A stretch of 10,290 nucleotides of DNA from Proteobacteria bacterium UBA6921 (GCA_002450895.1 DKAR01000102.1:6675-16964); one strand, 5' to 3'; positions 1 to 6,815 are shown, numbered from the stretch's first letter. The notes: a model not told the origin generated them from the sequence alone. Made by a program: numbers and translations.

Positions 1-2
1 CC

Positions 3-329
3 GCCACGAAGCAACGCGTCGACGCGGTGGAAAAAGTCATTGATGAAGTGCAGGGAAAGCTGCGCACCGTGAAGTTTGACGATGCGTTTGCCAAGAAAAT
101 GGTCGTGTCCATTCTCAGCCTGCGGGGTTCGAATAACTTCCGCGATTTTTCCGACGCCCAGCAGTCGTACCAGGCATTGCTTGCGCTGACCACGGGATCC
201 ACGGTGCGAGGACAAATTCGCGACGAACTGAAGCAAATGCAACCGTACGTGACGAAGAGTGCCAAATTTGATTTGCCGCGGTTCAAGGAATTGATGCGGG
301 CGGCAGGCGCAAAACTGGGTAACGGATAG
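3..329 (+). CDS. 3' end of an unrecognised protein gene (5' partial)
   Basis: The frame is open to the left edge of the window. The GTG at 27 is probably an internal valine, since the codons before it (reading A-T-K-Q-R-V-D-A) continue the same charged, helical pattern. About 109 residues are visible. They look soluble and mostly alpha-helical, with a charged start that could be coiled coil, followed by an S/Q-rich middle and a basic C-terminus. I see no membrane helix, signal peptide or known catalytic motif, and I do not recognise the family. It ends 32 bases before the phosphatase start on the same strand, so it may be the preceding gene of the same transcription unit and belong with the phospho-signalling set. 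A coding reading is supported by the long open frame and the close spacing; the function is unknown. Confidence 0.6.
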   Translation, partial: ATKQRVDAVEKVIDEVQGKLRTVKFDDAFAKKMVVSILSLRGSNNFRDFSDAQQSYQALLALTTGSTVRGQIRDELKQMQPYVTKSAKFDLPRFKELMRAAGAKLGNG

Positions 330-361
330 TCATCGTGAATTGACAGCGTGAGTGCGAGCCG

Positions 362-1216
362 TTGAAAACTGAAACGCTGACGTCAGCTGCGCGAACAGAT
401 CCTGGAAGTCGGAGCAACAATCAGGATTCCTATCTGGTCGCTCCGGATCTGGGACTGTGGCTTGTGGCCGACGGCATGGGCGGCGCTTCGGCCGGCGATG
501 TGGCCAGTCGCATTGCCTCCGAATCGGTGCGCGAATCGTGTTCGCAGGGCGAAAGCCTGGTTGCGGCGATCGAGAAGGCCCACGAAAACATCCGTGGCAG
601 CCATGTCCGTGGAATCGGCTCGCGGACGATGGGCTCAACGATTGTCGCAGCCCAACTGGACGGAAGCGATTATGAGATTGCCTGGGTGGGAGACAGTCGG
701 GCCTATCTCTGGGACGGCAAGATCAAGCAGCTGACACGCGATCATTCGTGGGTACAGCGCCAGCTCGATGAGGGCGTGATCACGCCGGAGCAGGCGCGCG
801 TCAGTCCGGACCGGAATGTGATCACGCAGTGTCTCGGCGGCAGCTTCGAGAATAAACTTGTCGTCGACACCGTACGCGGCCACCTGCATGAAGGCGAACG
901 TCTCATTTTGTGCAGTGACGGGCTGTTGCGTGATTTGAGCGACGAACAGTTCGCGAACGTGCTTGAGCGCAATGCGGGCGGGTCTGACGATGAGCTCGCC
1001 GCGAACCTGATTGAAGCCGCAGGCGGTTCAAGAGCATCGGATAACGTGACCGTGGTGGTTATTTCCCAGCGCGGCTACGCCCGTTCCACGGGAAAACGCG
1101 TTGCGTTCCTGTTGGGAATGCTGGTAACACTTGGAATCCTGGTCTCGCTCGCGTATTTCGGCTCGGAAAAGGGCACGTGGCACGAGCAAATCCAGAAATG
1201 GTTAAACGCGGAGTAG
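362..1216 (+). CDS. PP2C-family Ser/Thr protein phosphatase with C-terminal membrane helix
   Basis: This protein should remove phosphate from phospho-Ser/Thr proteins, most plausibly those made by the kinase encoded at 2714. The PP2C metal-site motifs appear in order: the R-S-N-N-Q-D element ending at D22, V-A-D-G-M-G-G at 35-41 (D37, G38), G-S-T at 91-93, W-V-G-D-S-R at 108-113 (D111), L-C-S-D-G-L at 183-188 (D186) and S-D-N at 226-228 (D227). The catalytic domain spans about residues 5-235. A basic stretch (R241-R246) precedes a hydrophobic helix at about 246-266 and a short polar tail, so the catalytic part should face the cytoplasm. Free bacterial PP2C enzymes are usually about 240-260 residues, so the anchor is an addition. 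The start is a TTG: the in-frame GTG at 335 meets a stop two codons later. Its ribosome site is weak. The FHA gene starts 10 bases after the stop, suggesting an operon. Confidence 0.93.
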   Translation: MKTETLTSAARTDPGSRSNNQDSYLVAPDLGLWLVADGMGGASAGDVASRIASESVRESCSQGESLVAAIEKAHENIRGSHVRGIGSRTMGSTIVAAQLDGSDYEIAWVGDSRAYLWDGKIKQLTRDHSWVQRQLDEGVITPEQARVSPDRNVITQCLGGSFENKLVVDTVRGHLHEGERLILCSDGLLRDLSDEQFANVLERNAGGSDDELAANLIEAAGGSRASDNVTVVVISQRGYARSTGKRVAFLLGMLVTLGILVSLAYFGSEKGTWHEQIQKWLNAE

Positions 1217-1226
1217 CGGAACGACT

Positions 1227-2567
1227 ATGAGCGAAATGTCAGCAGGTATGGGCGGTGGATTAAACGATACCGCAGCACGTTGGTCACTTCGATCCAGCGA
1301 TCGTGATTATGTGATCACCAAGCGATCCACCATCGGTCGCGCCGACGGGACGGAAATTCAGCTGACCGGGACCGGCGTTTCACGCCAACACGCGACCGTT
1401 GAGCCGGCGCCGGAGGGAATTGCGGTCGTCGACCTGCAGTCGAAGAACGGCACCTATATCAATGACAAGAGAATCGAGCGGGGTGTTGCACGCGCAGGCG
1501 ACAAGATCCGCGTTGGAAACGTCACGATTTCTGTCATCGCATTGAGCCCGTCAGAAAACGAAACCGTAATCATGCAGCCGGGAGCTACATCCAAGGTCAA
1601 TTTGGCCGCGCCGCCTGCCGAAAAAGAGCCCGCCGAGCGCACGGCGTCTCCAGCGAACGAGAAGCGTCCGGAAGCGCCAGTTGCCGCGGAAAAGAAAGCG
1701 GCATTGGCAGAGCCACCCCGTGCTGAGGTGGAAAAGTCTGACCTCGCCGCCACGCAAATTCGGTCGCCGGCAGAAAAGGCGCCGGTGCAGGCGCAGGACG
1801 CTCCAAAAACAGAACCACCGAAAGTGGAAGCTCAAAAGGCTGAAGCTCCGAAAACAGAGCCACCGCCTGCCGAGTCACCCAAGGCGGCGGAAAAGACTGC
1901 GGAAAAACCTGCTGACAAGCCCGCAGAGAAACCAGCCGAAAAGGCTGCGGAAAAAGCCGCTGACAAGCCTGCGGAGAAACCCGTGGCGGCGGATGGCGGC
2001 GCAAAAAAGAATCCGCCGCGAAACTGGTGGGAGAACACCCAGGAAAACGCGGCCATCGATGGCACGATCGTGGGTGGGCCACCGGTCAATTTTGCCGAAT
2101 ACGACGATCAAATGATTGCGCGTATCGAGGTTTCGCAAACGTCGCTTGTGGGACTAAGTCCGAACCTGCGTTCGCGCCGCGTCGAGCTTGATCGGGACAA
2201 GTACATGATGGGCCGTGCGTCCGACTGTGACATCGTCGTCGACGATCCACGGGCTTCTGCGCAGCACGCCCAGTTTGTTCTGGAAAACGGCTCCTGGTTC
2301 GTCAGCAATGTTTTTTCCACCAACAGCGTGTTTGTGAATGGGCAGAAGGCGCAACGTTCATTGATCAATAATGGGGATCGCATCCGCATTGGCGATTCGG
2401 AGTGGGTGTTTAAGGTCCCGAGTGGAAAAAAAGCGGCCAGCGCCAGCAAGCCCGCCGGTGAGCGCAAGGTGGTCAAGATCGATCTTGCCAACGCGATGTA
2501 TTTTGTCGGCGGGATCCTGCTGACGGCCGGCCTGTTTTTCCTGATTCTTTACCTCATGCGTAAATAG
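1227..2567 (+). CDS. Tail-anchored protein with two FHA domains joined by an Ala/Glu/Lys/Pro-rich linker
   Basis: FHA domains bind phosphothreonine, so this is the probable reader or scaffold for the adjacent kinase and phosphatase. FHA1 (about residues 18-106) has the full signature: G37-R38, S52-R53-Q54-H55 and N74-G75. A low-complexity linker (about 120-265) is dominated by Ala, Glu, Lys and Pro. FHA2 (about 305-398) has G329-R330 and S344-A-Q-H347, but N366 is followed by Ser instead of the usual Gly, so its binding site is less canonical. A hydrophobic helix at about 424-443 lies three residues from the C-terminus, typical of a tail anchor with both FHA domains in the cytoplasm. Threonines at 113 (E-T-V-I), 176 (A-T-Q-I-R) and 280 (G-T-I-V) are possible phosphorylation sites by inference. 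The ATG at 1227 lies 10 bases after the phosphatase stop; in-frame ATGs at 1236 and 1248 are alternatives. Confidence 0.9.
   Translation: MSEMSAGMGGGLNDTAARWSLRSSDRDYVITKRSTIGRADGTEIQLTGTGVSRQHATVEPAPEGIAVVDLQSKNGTYINDKRIERGVARAGDKIRVGNVTISVIALSPSENETVIMQPGATSKVNLAAPPAEKEPAERTASPANEKRPEAPVAAEKKAALAEPPRAEVEKSDLAATQIRSPAEKAPVQAQDAPKTEPPKVEAQKAEAPKTEPPPAESPKAAEKTAEKPADKPAEKPAEKAAEKAADKPAEKPVAADGGAKKNPPRNWWENTQENAAIDGTIVGGPPVNFAEYDDQMIARIEVSQTSLVGLSPNLRSRRVELDRDKYMMGRASDCDIVVDDPRASAQHAQFVLENGSWFVSNVFSTNSVFVNGQKAQRSLINNGDRIRIGDSEWVFKVPSGKKAASASKPAGERKVVKIDLANAMYFVGGILLTAGLFFLILYLMRK
1881..1982 (+). repeat. In-frame short-unit repeat in the FHA linker (EKPAEK/ADKPAEK type)
   Basis: Residues 219-252 of the FHA protein are built from repeated three- and four-residue units such as A-E-K, A-E-K-P and A-D-K-P. 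At DNA level a GCTGACAAGCC core followed by GC(A/G)GAGAAACC occurs twice, near 1911 and 1960, with minor synonymous changes. Such units can change copy number by replication slippage without breaking the frame, which would alter linker length. Confidence 0.7.
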
Positions 2568-2713
2568 CGGCCTCCTTCACTGGCGGCATTGTCTACCGCA
2601 GCGTCTGTAGGCTGCGAGTGAAGGAGAGTTGATTGCGACGTTGCAGGACGGAAGTCCCGGGCCTGTAGCTTGAGCGAAGGCTTTTTCGACCGAAGGGATT
2701 CGAGCGCGTATCC
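2568..2713 (+). promoter_or_regulatory. Structured leader between the FHA and kinase genes
   Basis: This 146-base spacer is much longer than the 10-base gap before the FHA gene. It holds a perfect 10-bp inverted repeat, CTCCTTCACT (2572-2581) and AGTGAAGGAG (2617-2626). Inside it, CGCAGC (2597-2602) pairs with GCTGCG (2611-2616), which directly abuts the outer arm, leaving a 15-base bulge on one side. The 3' arm contains an AAGGAG ribosome-site-like sequence with no long gene after it; a TTG at 2629 opens a 14-codon frame ending at a TGA (2671-2673). Near 2666-2686 an imperfect AGCTT/AAgGCT hairpin is followed by a T-run. This could be an attenuator-like leader or an mRNA processing or stability element; its role is inference. 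Confidence 0.45.
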
Positions 2714-3865
2714 GTGATCCAGATTCCGGGTTACCAGATTGTCAGAGAAATCAGCTCCGGCGGAATGGGCACGGTGCTCGATGCGTTTCAGGTCAATGCC
2801 GGGAATCGGCGCGTCGCAATAAAAATGATTCGCGCGGATCATGGCGCGGATCCGGCATTTCGAAAACGATTTATCTCAGAAGCGAACTGCGCGATTTTGG
2901 AGCATCCGAACATTGTGCGGATCCTCGATGTTCGCGACGAAGCCGGGCAATTGTTTATTGTCATGGAATACCTTTCCGGAGGAGACCTTGCGGCGCGCAT
3001 TCGCGCCGGCATGAGTCCCCGCGATGCGCTTGCCGTGGTGCGCCAGCTTGCCGGTGCCCTGGGCCACGCGCATTCGCGTGGGCTGATCCATCGCGACGTC
3101 AAGGCGGCAAACGTCCTGTTTCGTGCCGACGGTGCGGCGGTCCTTACGGATTTTGGCATTGCCAAGTTTCGCGCGCGCGACGAGACGATCACCGAATCCG
3201 GTGCCGTGGTTGGCAGCCCTTTTTACATGAGTCCGGAACAGGCGCAGGCGAAGAGCGTCGATGCACGCTCTGACCTCTACAGTGTGGGCGTTCTTTTTTA
3301 TGAAATGCTGGTGGGTTCGCGACCCTTCGCCGCGGATCGCGCGCTCGCGGTGCTGCATATGCATATTTACGATCCGGTCCCGCCGCTGCCGGAAAACCTG
3401 AAGGCCTACCAGCCCTTGATCAATCGATTGATGGCCAAGGATCCGAGCGATCGATTTGAGTCGGCAGAAGTGCTGGTCGCCGCCGTTGATCGGCTATTGG
3501 CGACTAGCTCAACTCCGGAAGTCGATTTGAGCCAGCCGGCCGTAGACACTCCGCCGGCAGCCACACTGACCCAAGACGTAAGACGACAGCGTCAGTTCCG
3601 ACGCGCACTGTTTGCGGCGGGATCGATCGGTGCGGCCGTGGTGTTGGCGCTTCTGTCACAGGTCATTCCCGTCCCGTTCAGTGTTGGTGGCAAGGGCGAC
3701 GACCCGGGAAATTCGGAAGGGAAGGTCATCAGTGATGTCGTGGATATTGAAAATGGTTCGTCCGGCAAGAACGGCCGCAGTCTGGACACTGAATCACCGC
3801 CAAGTCTGTCGCAGGGTGACAAAAACGATCCGAAACCCAGAAAAAAAGAAAATTTCAGTTTTTGA
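2714..3865 (+). CDS. Membrane-anchored Hanks-type Ser/Thr protein kinase
   Basis: The protein phosphorylates Ser/Thr residues on protein substrates. Kinase landmarks are complete: glycine-rich loop I13-S-S-G-G-M-G-T-V21, ATP-anchoring lysine K37 in V-A-I-K, H126-R-D-V-K130 with catalytic D128, N133, D146-F-G148, the S-P-F-Y-M-S-P-E-Q segment at 168-176 and D-L-Y-S-V-G at 187-192. It is an RD kinase and looks active. The kinase domain ends near residue 262. A Pro/Thr-rich juxtamembrane stretch leads to a basic cluster and a helix at about 298-320, then a polar tail of about 60 residues with no recognised sensor domain; many bacterial kinases of this type carry a large sensor there. The GTG at 2714 is the earliest start, because the frame upstream to the TAG at 2666 contains no ATG, GTG or TTG. 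No strong ribosome site precedes it. The phosphatase and FHA genes upstream are its likely partners. Confidence 0.94.
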   Translation: MIQIPGYQIVREISSGGMGTVLDAFQVNAGNRRVAIKMIRADHGADPAFRKRFISEANCAILEHPNIVRILDVRDEAGQLFIVMEYLSGGDLAARIRAGMSPRDALAVVRQLAGALGHAHSRGLIHRDVKAANVLFRADGAAVLTDFGIAKFRARDETITESGAVVGSPFYMSPEQAQAKSVDARSDLYSVGVLFYEMLVGSRPFAADRALAVLHMHIYDPVPPLPENLKAYQPLINRLMAKDPSDRFESAEVLVAAVDRLLATSSTPEVDLSQPAVDTPPAATLTQDVRRQRQFRRALFAAGSIGAAVVLALLSQVIPVPFSVGGKGDDPGNSEGKVISDVVDIENGSSGKNGRSLDTESPPSLSQGDKNDPKPRKKENFSF

Positions 3866-3909
3866 TGTGCGGGTTGTTCTCAAGTTTGTCCTTACGATTC
3901 CGATTTTTG

Positions 3910-3925
3910 AGGAGCATTCCTAATG
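3910..3925 (+). promoter_or_regulatory. Strong Shine-Dalgarno/ATG pair out of frame with the DUF4124 gene
   Basis: AGGAG at 3910-3914 is eight bases before an ATG at 3923, which is ideal spacing. That ATG opens a frame of only 26 codons ending in TGA at 4001-4003, with no recognisable protein features. The real signal peptide lies in another frame, starting at GTG 3933 or ATG 3939. Removing one G from the CGG at 3931-3933 would join ATG 3923 to the signal peptide frame. Confidence 0.6.
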
Positions 3926-3932
3926 GCTCACG

Positions 3933-4394
3933 GTGAACATGCGCGCACTCCTCCTGACTTTGGCTGTCCTGGAATTGTGTTGCGACATCGCCTGCGCGGG
4001 TGAGATTCACAAATGGACCGACGCCGAAGGTAATGTCCACTACGGTGATATTGCGCCACGCGACCAGTCGTCCACCGCAATCAATCCCGTTGACTCGACG
4101 TCATCGGATGGACCGTCCCGGAGCGCGCAAGATCGTATGGAGAATCAATACAGGGTCATTCAAGAGTTGAGTGAAGATCGTATCCGCCGTCAGGAAGAAA
4201 AAGAAAAGGCGGAGAAGAAAGAGAAAAAACGACAGGGTGCGTGTGCGATGCTCAAGGATCGGGCCGTGACCCTTCGCGATGGCGGACGCCTTTATGACAT
4301 CAAACCGGACGGATCTAGGGAATATCTTTCAGACGACATTCGTCGCAAGCGAACGGAAGAGACGGACACGCAGCTGAAAAAATACTGCCGCTAG
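3933..4394 (+). CDS. Exported DUF4124-domain envelope protein
   Basis: DUF4124 is a short domain found near the N-terminus of many exported proteobacterial proteins; its function is not known. Here a hydrophobic signal peptide (residues 1-22, likely cleaved after A20-C-A22) is followed by the family core H-K-W-T-D-A-E-G-N-V-H-Y (26-37). Next come a Ser/Thr-rich segment (about 45-65), a strongly charged Glu/Lys/Arg helix that may be coiled coil (about 68-101), and a small C-terminal part with C104 and C152 that could form a disulfide in the periplasm. There is no lipobox. The written start is GTG 3933; ATG 3939 is possible. Both are far from the only good ribosome site, which serves an out-of-frame ATG at 3923. 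The gene follows the kinase by 67 bases and is convergent with the - strand gene at 4438. Confidence 0.8.
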   Translation: MNMRALLLTLAVLELCCDIACAGEIHKWTDAEGNVHYGDIAPRDQSSTAINPVDSTSSDGPSRSAQDRMENQYRVIQELSEDRIRRQEEKEKAEKKEKKRQGACAMLKDRAVTLRDGGRLYDIKPDGSREYLSDDIRRKRTEETDTQLKKYCR

Positions 4395-4437
4395 TTTGAT
4401 GGTCTTGAAGTCGATCTTTTCCCTGAGGATCGCGGTG

Positions 4438-5895
4438 TTACCTTCGATATTCCAGTACGGTCGCCGATTCAAACGTTTTTTGAAACCCAAGGCGTTGCAC
4501 ATCAGCGAGTACATCGTCTTCGAGATGATGCGTCCAGATTGATTTCGCGAAGACCACGGTATCGATTCGCCCGCCGAGCAGAGGTCCGAAAATCTCTTGG
4601 TATTGCATCTTGCCTTGGTCGATCAGCAGTTCAGTCAGGAACCAGTCGTAAGGCAGTTGTCGATTGAGTTGAACGGCCAGCTTTTCGTGCAGCACCAGGG
4701 TTTGTGAGGTGTCACTGTAACGTTCAACGTAAGGATGCAAGTCCTCGCTGAGGGTGTCGTGAATTCGCGGAACGCGATGCTCGAAGTCCAGTGCGGTTAC
4801 GGCAATAACATGTATGGCGAGCACGACGGTACCAGCGACGACGAGCCTGTTGTGTTGTTGCCGCAATGTATTCAATAGGGCTGCTATCGAAACAAGCACG
4901 CTGGCAAAAGCAAATTCCGCGTAGTAACTGAAATTCGAACCGACTTTCATCGAACTGATGACGTTCCAGCAGAGACTGGTAAGCCAAAATAATACCAGTA
5001 CGCGGTGTTCAACGTTGCGGCGGATCGAAAAGATGGCTGCAATGGACAGTGCCAAAAGGCCCATTCCCTTGACGATGACTCCCCAGCCGTAGTGCTGTAC
5101 GGCCTCGGCCACGAGCCAGGGGTTGGATGCCATCGTCGTGTAAACGTTTTCAAGATACGCACGACCCCAAATCGACATGCAGATAAGGATGGCAGCAGCG
5201 AGCCCTCCACCATACATCGCAGAAAATCGTACAAAAGCGCCCTTTTCTTTTTGCAGCACGCCATGCAGCGCAATGGCGATGGGTGCGGCGATAAACGATT
5301 GTTTGAATGCGAAGGCCACAACACACAGCGTCGCGACAATTTCGGGCAGGGCGCGCCAGGCGGGTCGTTGATGCCATAGCAATATGGCGCCAATGCTGAA
5401 AAGGAGCGCGGGTGTTTCTGGTCGCAGGCGGAAAAAGTCGGACAGCGCGAGCTCATGAAAAAACAAGGGCAGGCTCGCCGCCAGTGTCGACAGGGTGGCG
5501 TTGCGACTGATTCGAAACGTCCAGACGGCGACGGCGGCGATGGCGATGAGTGTGGCGAGCAGTGAAATACTCCGACCGGCGAGAAGAAGGCGAGCGGGCG
5601 ACGCCGCGTGACTGGCGCCCAGTGCCGGCACGACATAAGTGAGCGGGTTGTACACGTGCATCGTTGTGCTGGGTGCCGGAGCGTAAAGGACTGAACCGGC
5701 AGCGACCCGTTCCACGCCATCCAGCACAAACGCTTCTGCGCGTGTCGTGGAATAGGGCACACCGATCGCATCCACCCCCGTGGCGATGACCCGCAGCGCG
5801 GCCCATACCAACACGATGGTCACGATGACGTGTAGTGCCTTTTTCAGGTTTACGTGGGTCGATCCCGCGCTCGAGGTGGATTCAATGTTTGTCAC
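4438..5895 (-). CDS. Polytopic membrane protein, probable GT-C-fold glycosyltransferase
   Basis: The 485-residue protein has about nine to eleven predicted membrane helices, the first at about 20-40 and the last at about 350-369, followed by a soluble C-terminal region of roughly 115 residues. The layout resembles GT-C enzymes (GT39/ArnT-like), which move sugars from a polyprenyl-phosphate donor on the outer face of the inner membrane. After helix 1 comes an extracytoplasmic loop containing R52-A-E-A, A66-G-S-V-L-Y71 and Y82-N-P-L-T, comparable to the acidic catalytic loop and the 'G..LY....P..Y.PL' pattern of that group. R156-L-R-P-E-T-P-A-L and F197-K-Q-S-F match later conserved stretches. 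The donor and acceptor cannot be told. The GTG at 5895 is the only ATG/GTG/TTG start before the upstream in-frame stop; its ribosome site is weak. It is isolated on its strand between the signalling and sulfur clusters, and could be an uncharacterised integral membrane protein of another kind. Confidence 0.68.
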   Translation of the reverse strand: MTNIESTSSAGSTHVNLKKALHVIVTIVLVWAALRVIATGVDAIGVPYSTTRAEAFVLDGVERVAAGSVLYAPAPSTTMHVYNPLTYVVPALGASHAASPARLLLAGRSISLLATLIAIAAVAVWTFRISRNATLSTLAASLPLFFHELALSDFFRLRPETPALLFSIGAILLWHQRPAWRALPEIVATLCVVAFAFKQSFIAAPIAIALHGVLQKEKGAFVRFSAMYGGGLAAAILICMSIWGRAYLENVYTTMASNPWLVAEAVQHYGWGVIVKGMGLLALSIAAIFSIRRNVEHRVLVLFWLTSLCWNVISSMKVGSNFSYYAEFAFASVLVSIAALLNTLRQQHNRLVVAGTVVLAIHVIAVTALDFEHRVPRIHDTLSEDLHPYVERYSDTSQTLVLHEKLAVQLNRQLPYDWFLTELLIDQGKMQYQEIFGPLLGGRIDTVVFAKSIWTHHLEDDVLADVQRLGFQKTFESATVLEYRR

Positions 5896-6121
5896 GAAAC
5901 GTTTGGACCAGATTCCAGGCTCATCTTTTTCTGCAATGCAGACCTCTAATTATGTATCCGACGCCGCGAATTTGGCGCGCCTCCTGTCTCTAAAGACCGT
6001 GTTCGATCAACTGTGTTATGCCCAGGCCACGGGAACATCCGAGGCAGTGTAAAGCGAAGAGGCACCGGGGAGAGAAAAATTGGGCTGGAGAATGCGGAAA
6101 TCTGGCTAACTTTGTGCGACG

Positions 6122-6152
6122 AACTCCCCCGGGGCCGGAAGGGGTGGGAGTT
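6122..6152 (+). repeat. GC-rich hairpin
   Basis: AACTCCC (6122-6128) pairs perfectly with GGGAGTT (6146-6152). The loop holds further C-run/G-run pairing. The sequence after it on + is moderately T-rich (TGCATTATTT) but is not a clean T-run. No + strand gene lies upstream for it to terminate, so it could be the 3' end of a small RNA, a weak terminator or a protein site. Confidence 0.45.
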
Positions 6153-6262
6153 GCATTATTTCAGGGATCTTGGTCCACTGTTTCGCCCAGCCCGCGAGCG
6201 CTAGCTTCTGGTGAGCCAAAGCGGGTTTGGCCGCGTCAGTTATTCTACGAATCGACGCTGAT

Positions 6263-6297
6263 CGCCCGCAGCCTACTATTACAGTAGCAGTCGGGCG
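6263..6297 (+). repeat. Two-tier hairpin upstream of the sulfur operon
   Basis: The outer arms CGCCCG (6263-6268) and CGGGCG (6292-6297) and the inner arms CTACT (6273-6277) and AGTAG (6283-6287) are all perfectly complementary. They are separated by a symmetric 4 x 4 internal loop (CAGC against CAGT) that contains a tandem A-G/G-A mismatch. It ends 128 bases before the first gene of the operon, so it could be an operator or part of the mRNA leader. Confidence 0.5.
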
Positions 6298-6425
6298 CCG
6301 AACTACGTCAGGTGAGTCTCGGATGGCGAATGCGGGGATGTGTTCGCAAAGAAGAACGAAACAAGAATCGAATCGAGGTCGCGCACCGGAATCTGTCGCA
6401 AAGGTGCCCACCACAGGAGACGTAA

Positions 6426-6815
6426 ATGGCAGAGAAGATCAGTATTGTCGTTGTCTCGGGGAAACGGGAACCTTTGCAGATGGCGGCGATGATCGCATCC
6501 GTCGGCGCCGTCAGCGGTCATGAAGTTTCAGTCTTTCTCTCCATGAACGCATTAACGTACTTTGCAAAGGGCGCGTCGGACGATGCGCCTTCGGAGGGTC
6601 CGGTCGGCGACCTGCTCGTTTCCAGGAAGGCCCCGTCGTTCAAAACGCTGTTCCAGCAAGCCGTCGAACTGGGCGATGCGAAAATCTTCCCATGTTCCAT
6701 GGCGGTGGATCTACTGAGCCTGAAGCCCGACTCCCTTGAGTCCTACATACTCGAGCCGCTTGGACTGACCAAGTTTCTGAGCGATGTGGAGGGCGGGCAA
6801 ATCTGGTCATTCTGA
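6426..6815 (+). CDS. DsrE-like sulfur-transfer protein
   Basis: The 129-residue protein fits the DsrE/DsrF-like fold: a first strand K-I-S-I-V-V-V (4-10), a helix carrying Q18-M-A-A-M-I-A, a second strand H-E-V-S-V-F-L (32-38), and a single cysteine, C90, in F-P-C-S-M-A-V-D-L-L. That cysteine sits where DsrE-family proteins carry their persulfide-bearing residue in a C-x-M-S-M-D-like context. The expected role is to accept sulfane sulfur in the cytoplasm and exchange it with the TusA-like protein encoded next. An AGGAG at 6415-6419, six bases before the ATG, fixes the start. It is the first gene of a four-gene set with TusA, an SQR-like flavoprotein and DUF1641. The exact DsrE subgroup cannot be assigned by eye; only the family is claimed. 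Confidence 0.82.
   Translation: MAEKISIVVVSGKREPLQMAAMIASVGAVSGHEVSVFLSMNALTYFAKGASDDAPSEGPVGDLLVSRKAPSFKTLFQQAVELGDAKIFPCSMAVDLLSLKPDSLESYILEPLGLTKFLSDVEGGQIWSF

Larger units (their letters stand above)
5896..6425. other. 530-base gene-free region between divergent genes
   Basis: The - strand membrane protein gene and the + strand dsrE-like gene are transcribed away from each other, so promoters for both should lie here. I could not find a convincing -35/-10 pair at good spacing on either strand. The open frames present are short, overlap each other in several frames and show no protein-like composition. Two GC-rich hairpins are present (6122-6152 and 6263-6297). No tRNA or known riboswitch pattern was seen. 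Confidence 0.6.

Noticed and set aside
1454..2138. Long open frames on both strands and in other frames across the FHA linker
   Set aside because: They are by-products of the repetitive Ala/Glu/Lys/Pro coding sequence; the translations are Arg/Ser/Pro-biased.
2690..2712. tRNA T-arm-like TCGAATCC on the - strand
   Set aside because: No matching acceptor, D or anticodon arms around it.
362..3865. Proof of a type VI secretion locus from the kinase/FHA/phosphatase trio
   Set aside because: No Tss structural gene is visible, and the same trio occurs in other contexts.
4395..4437. Terminator between the convergent DUF4124 and membrane protein genes
   Set aside because: Only a 5-bp CGATC/GATCG stem is present (4412-4416, 4428-4432), with the T-run in the loop instead of after the stem.
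5780..6287. Overlapping short + strand open frames (90, 63 and 89 codons) that could be small genes
   Set aside because: They lack ribosome sites, overlap each other and the membrane protein gene, and have no protein-like composition.
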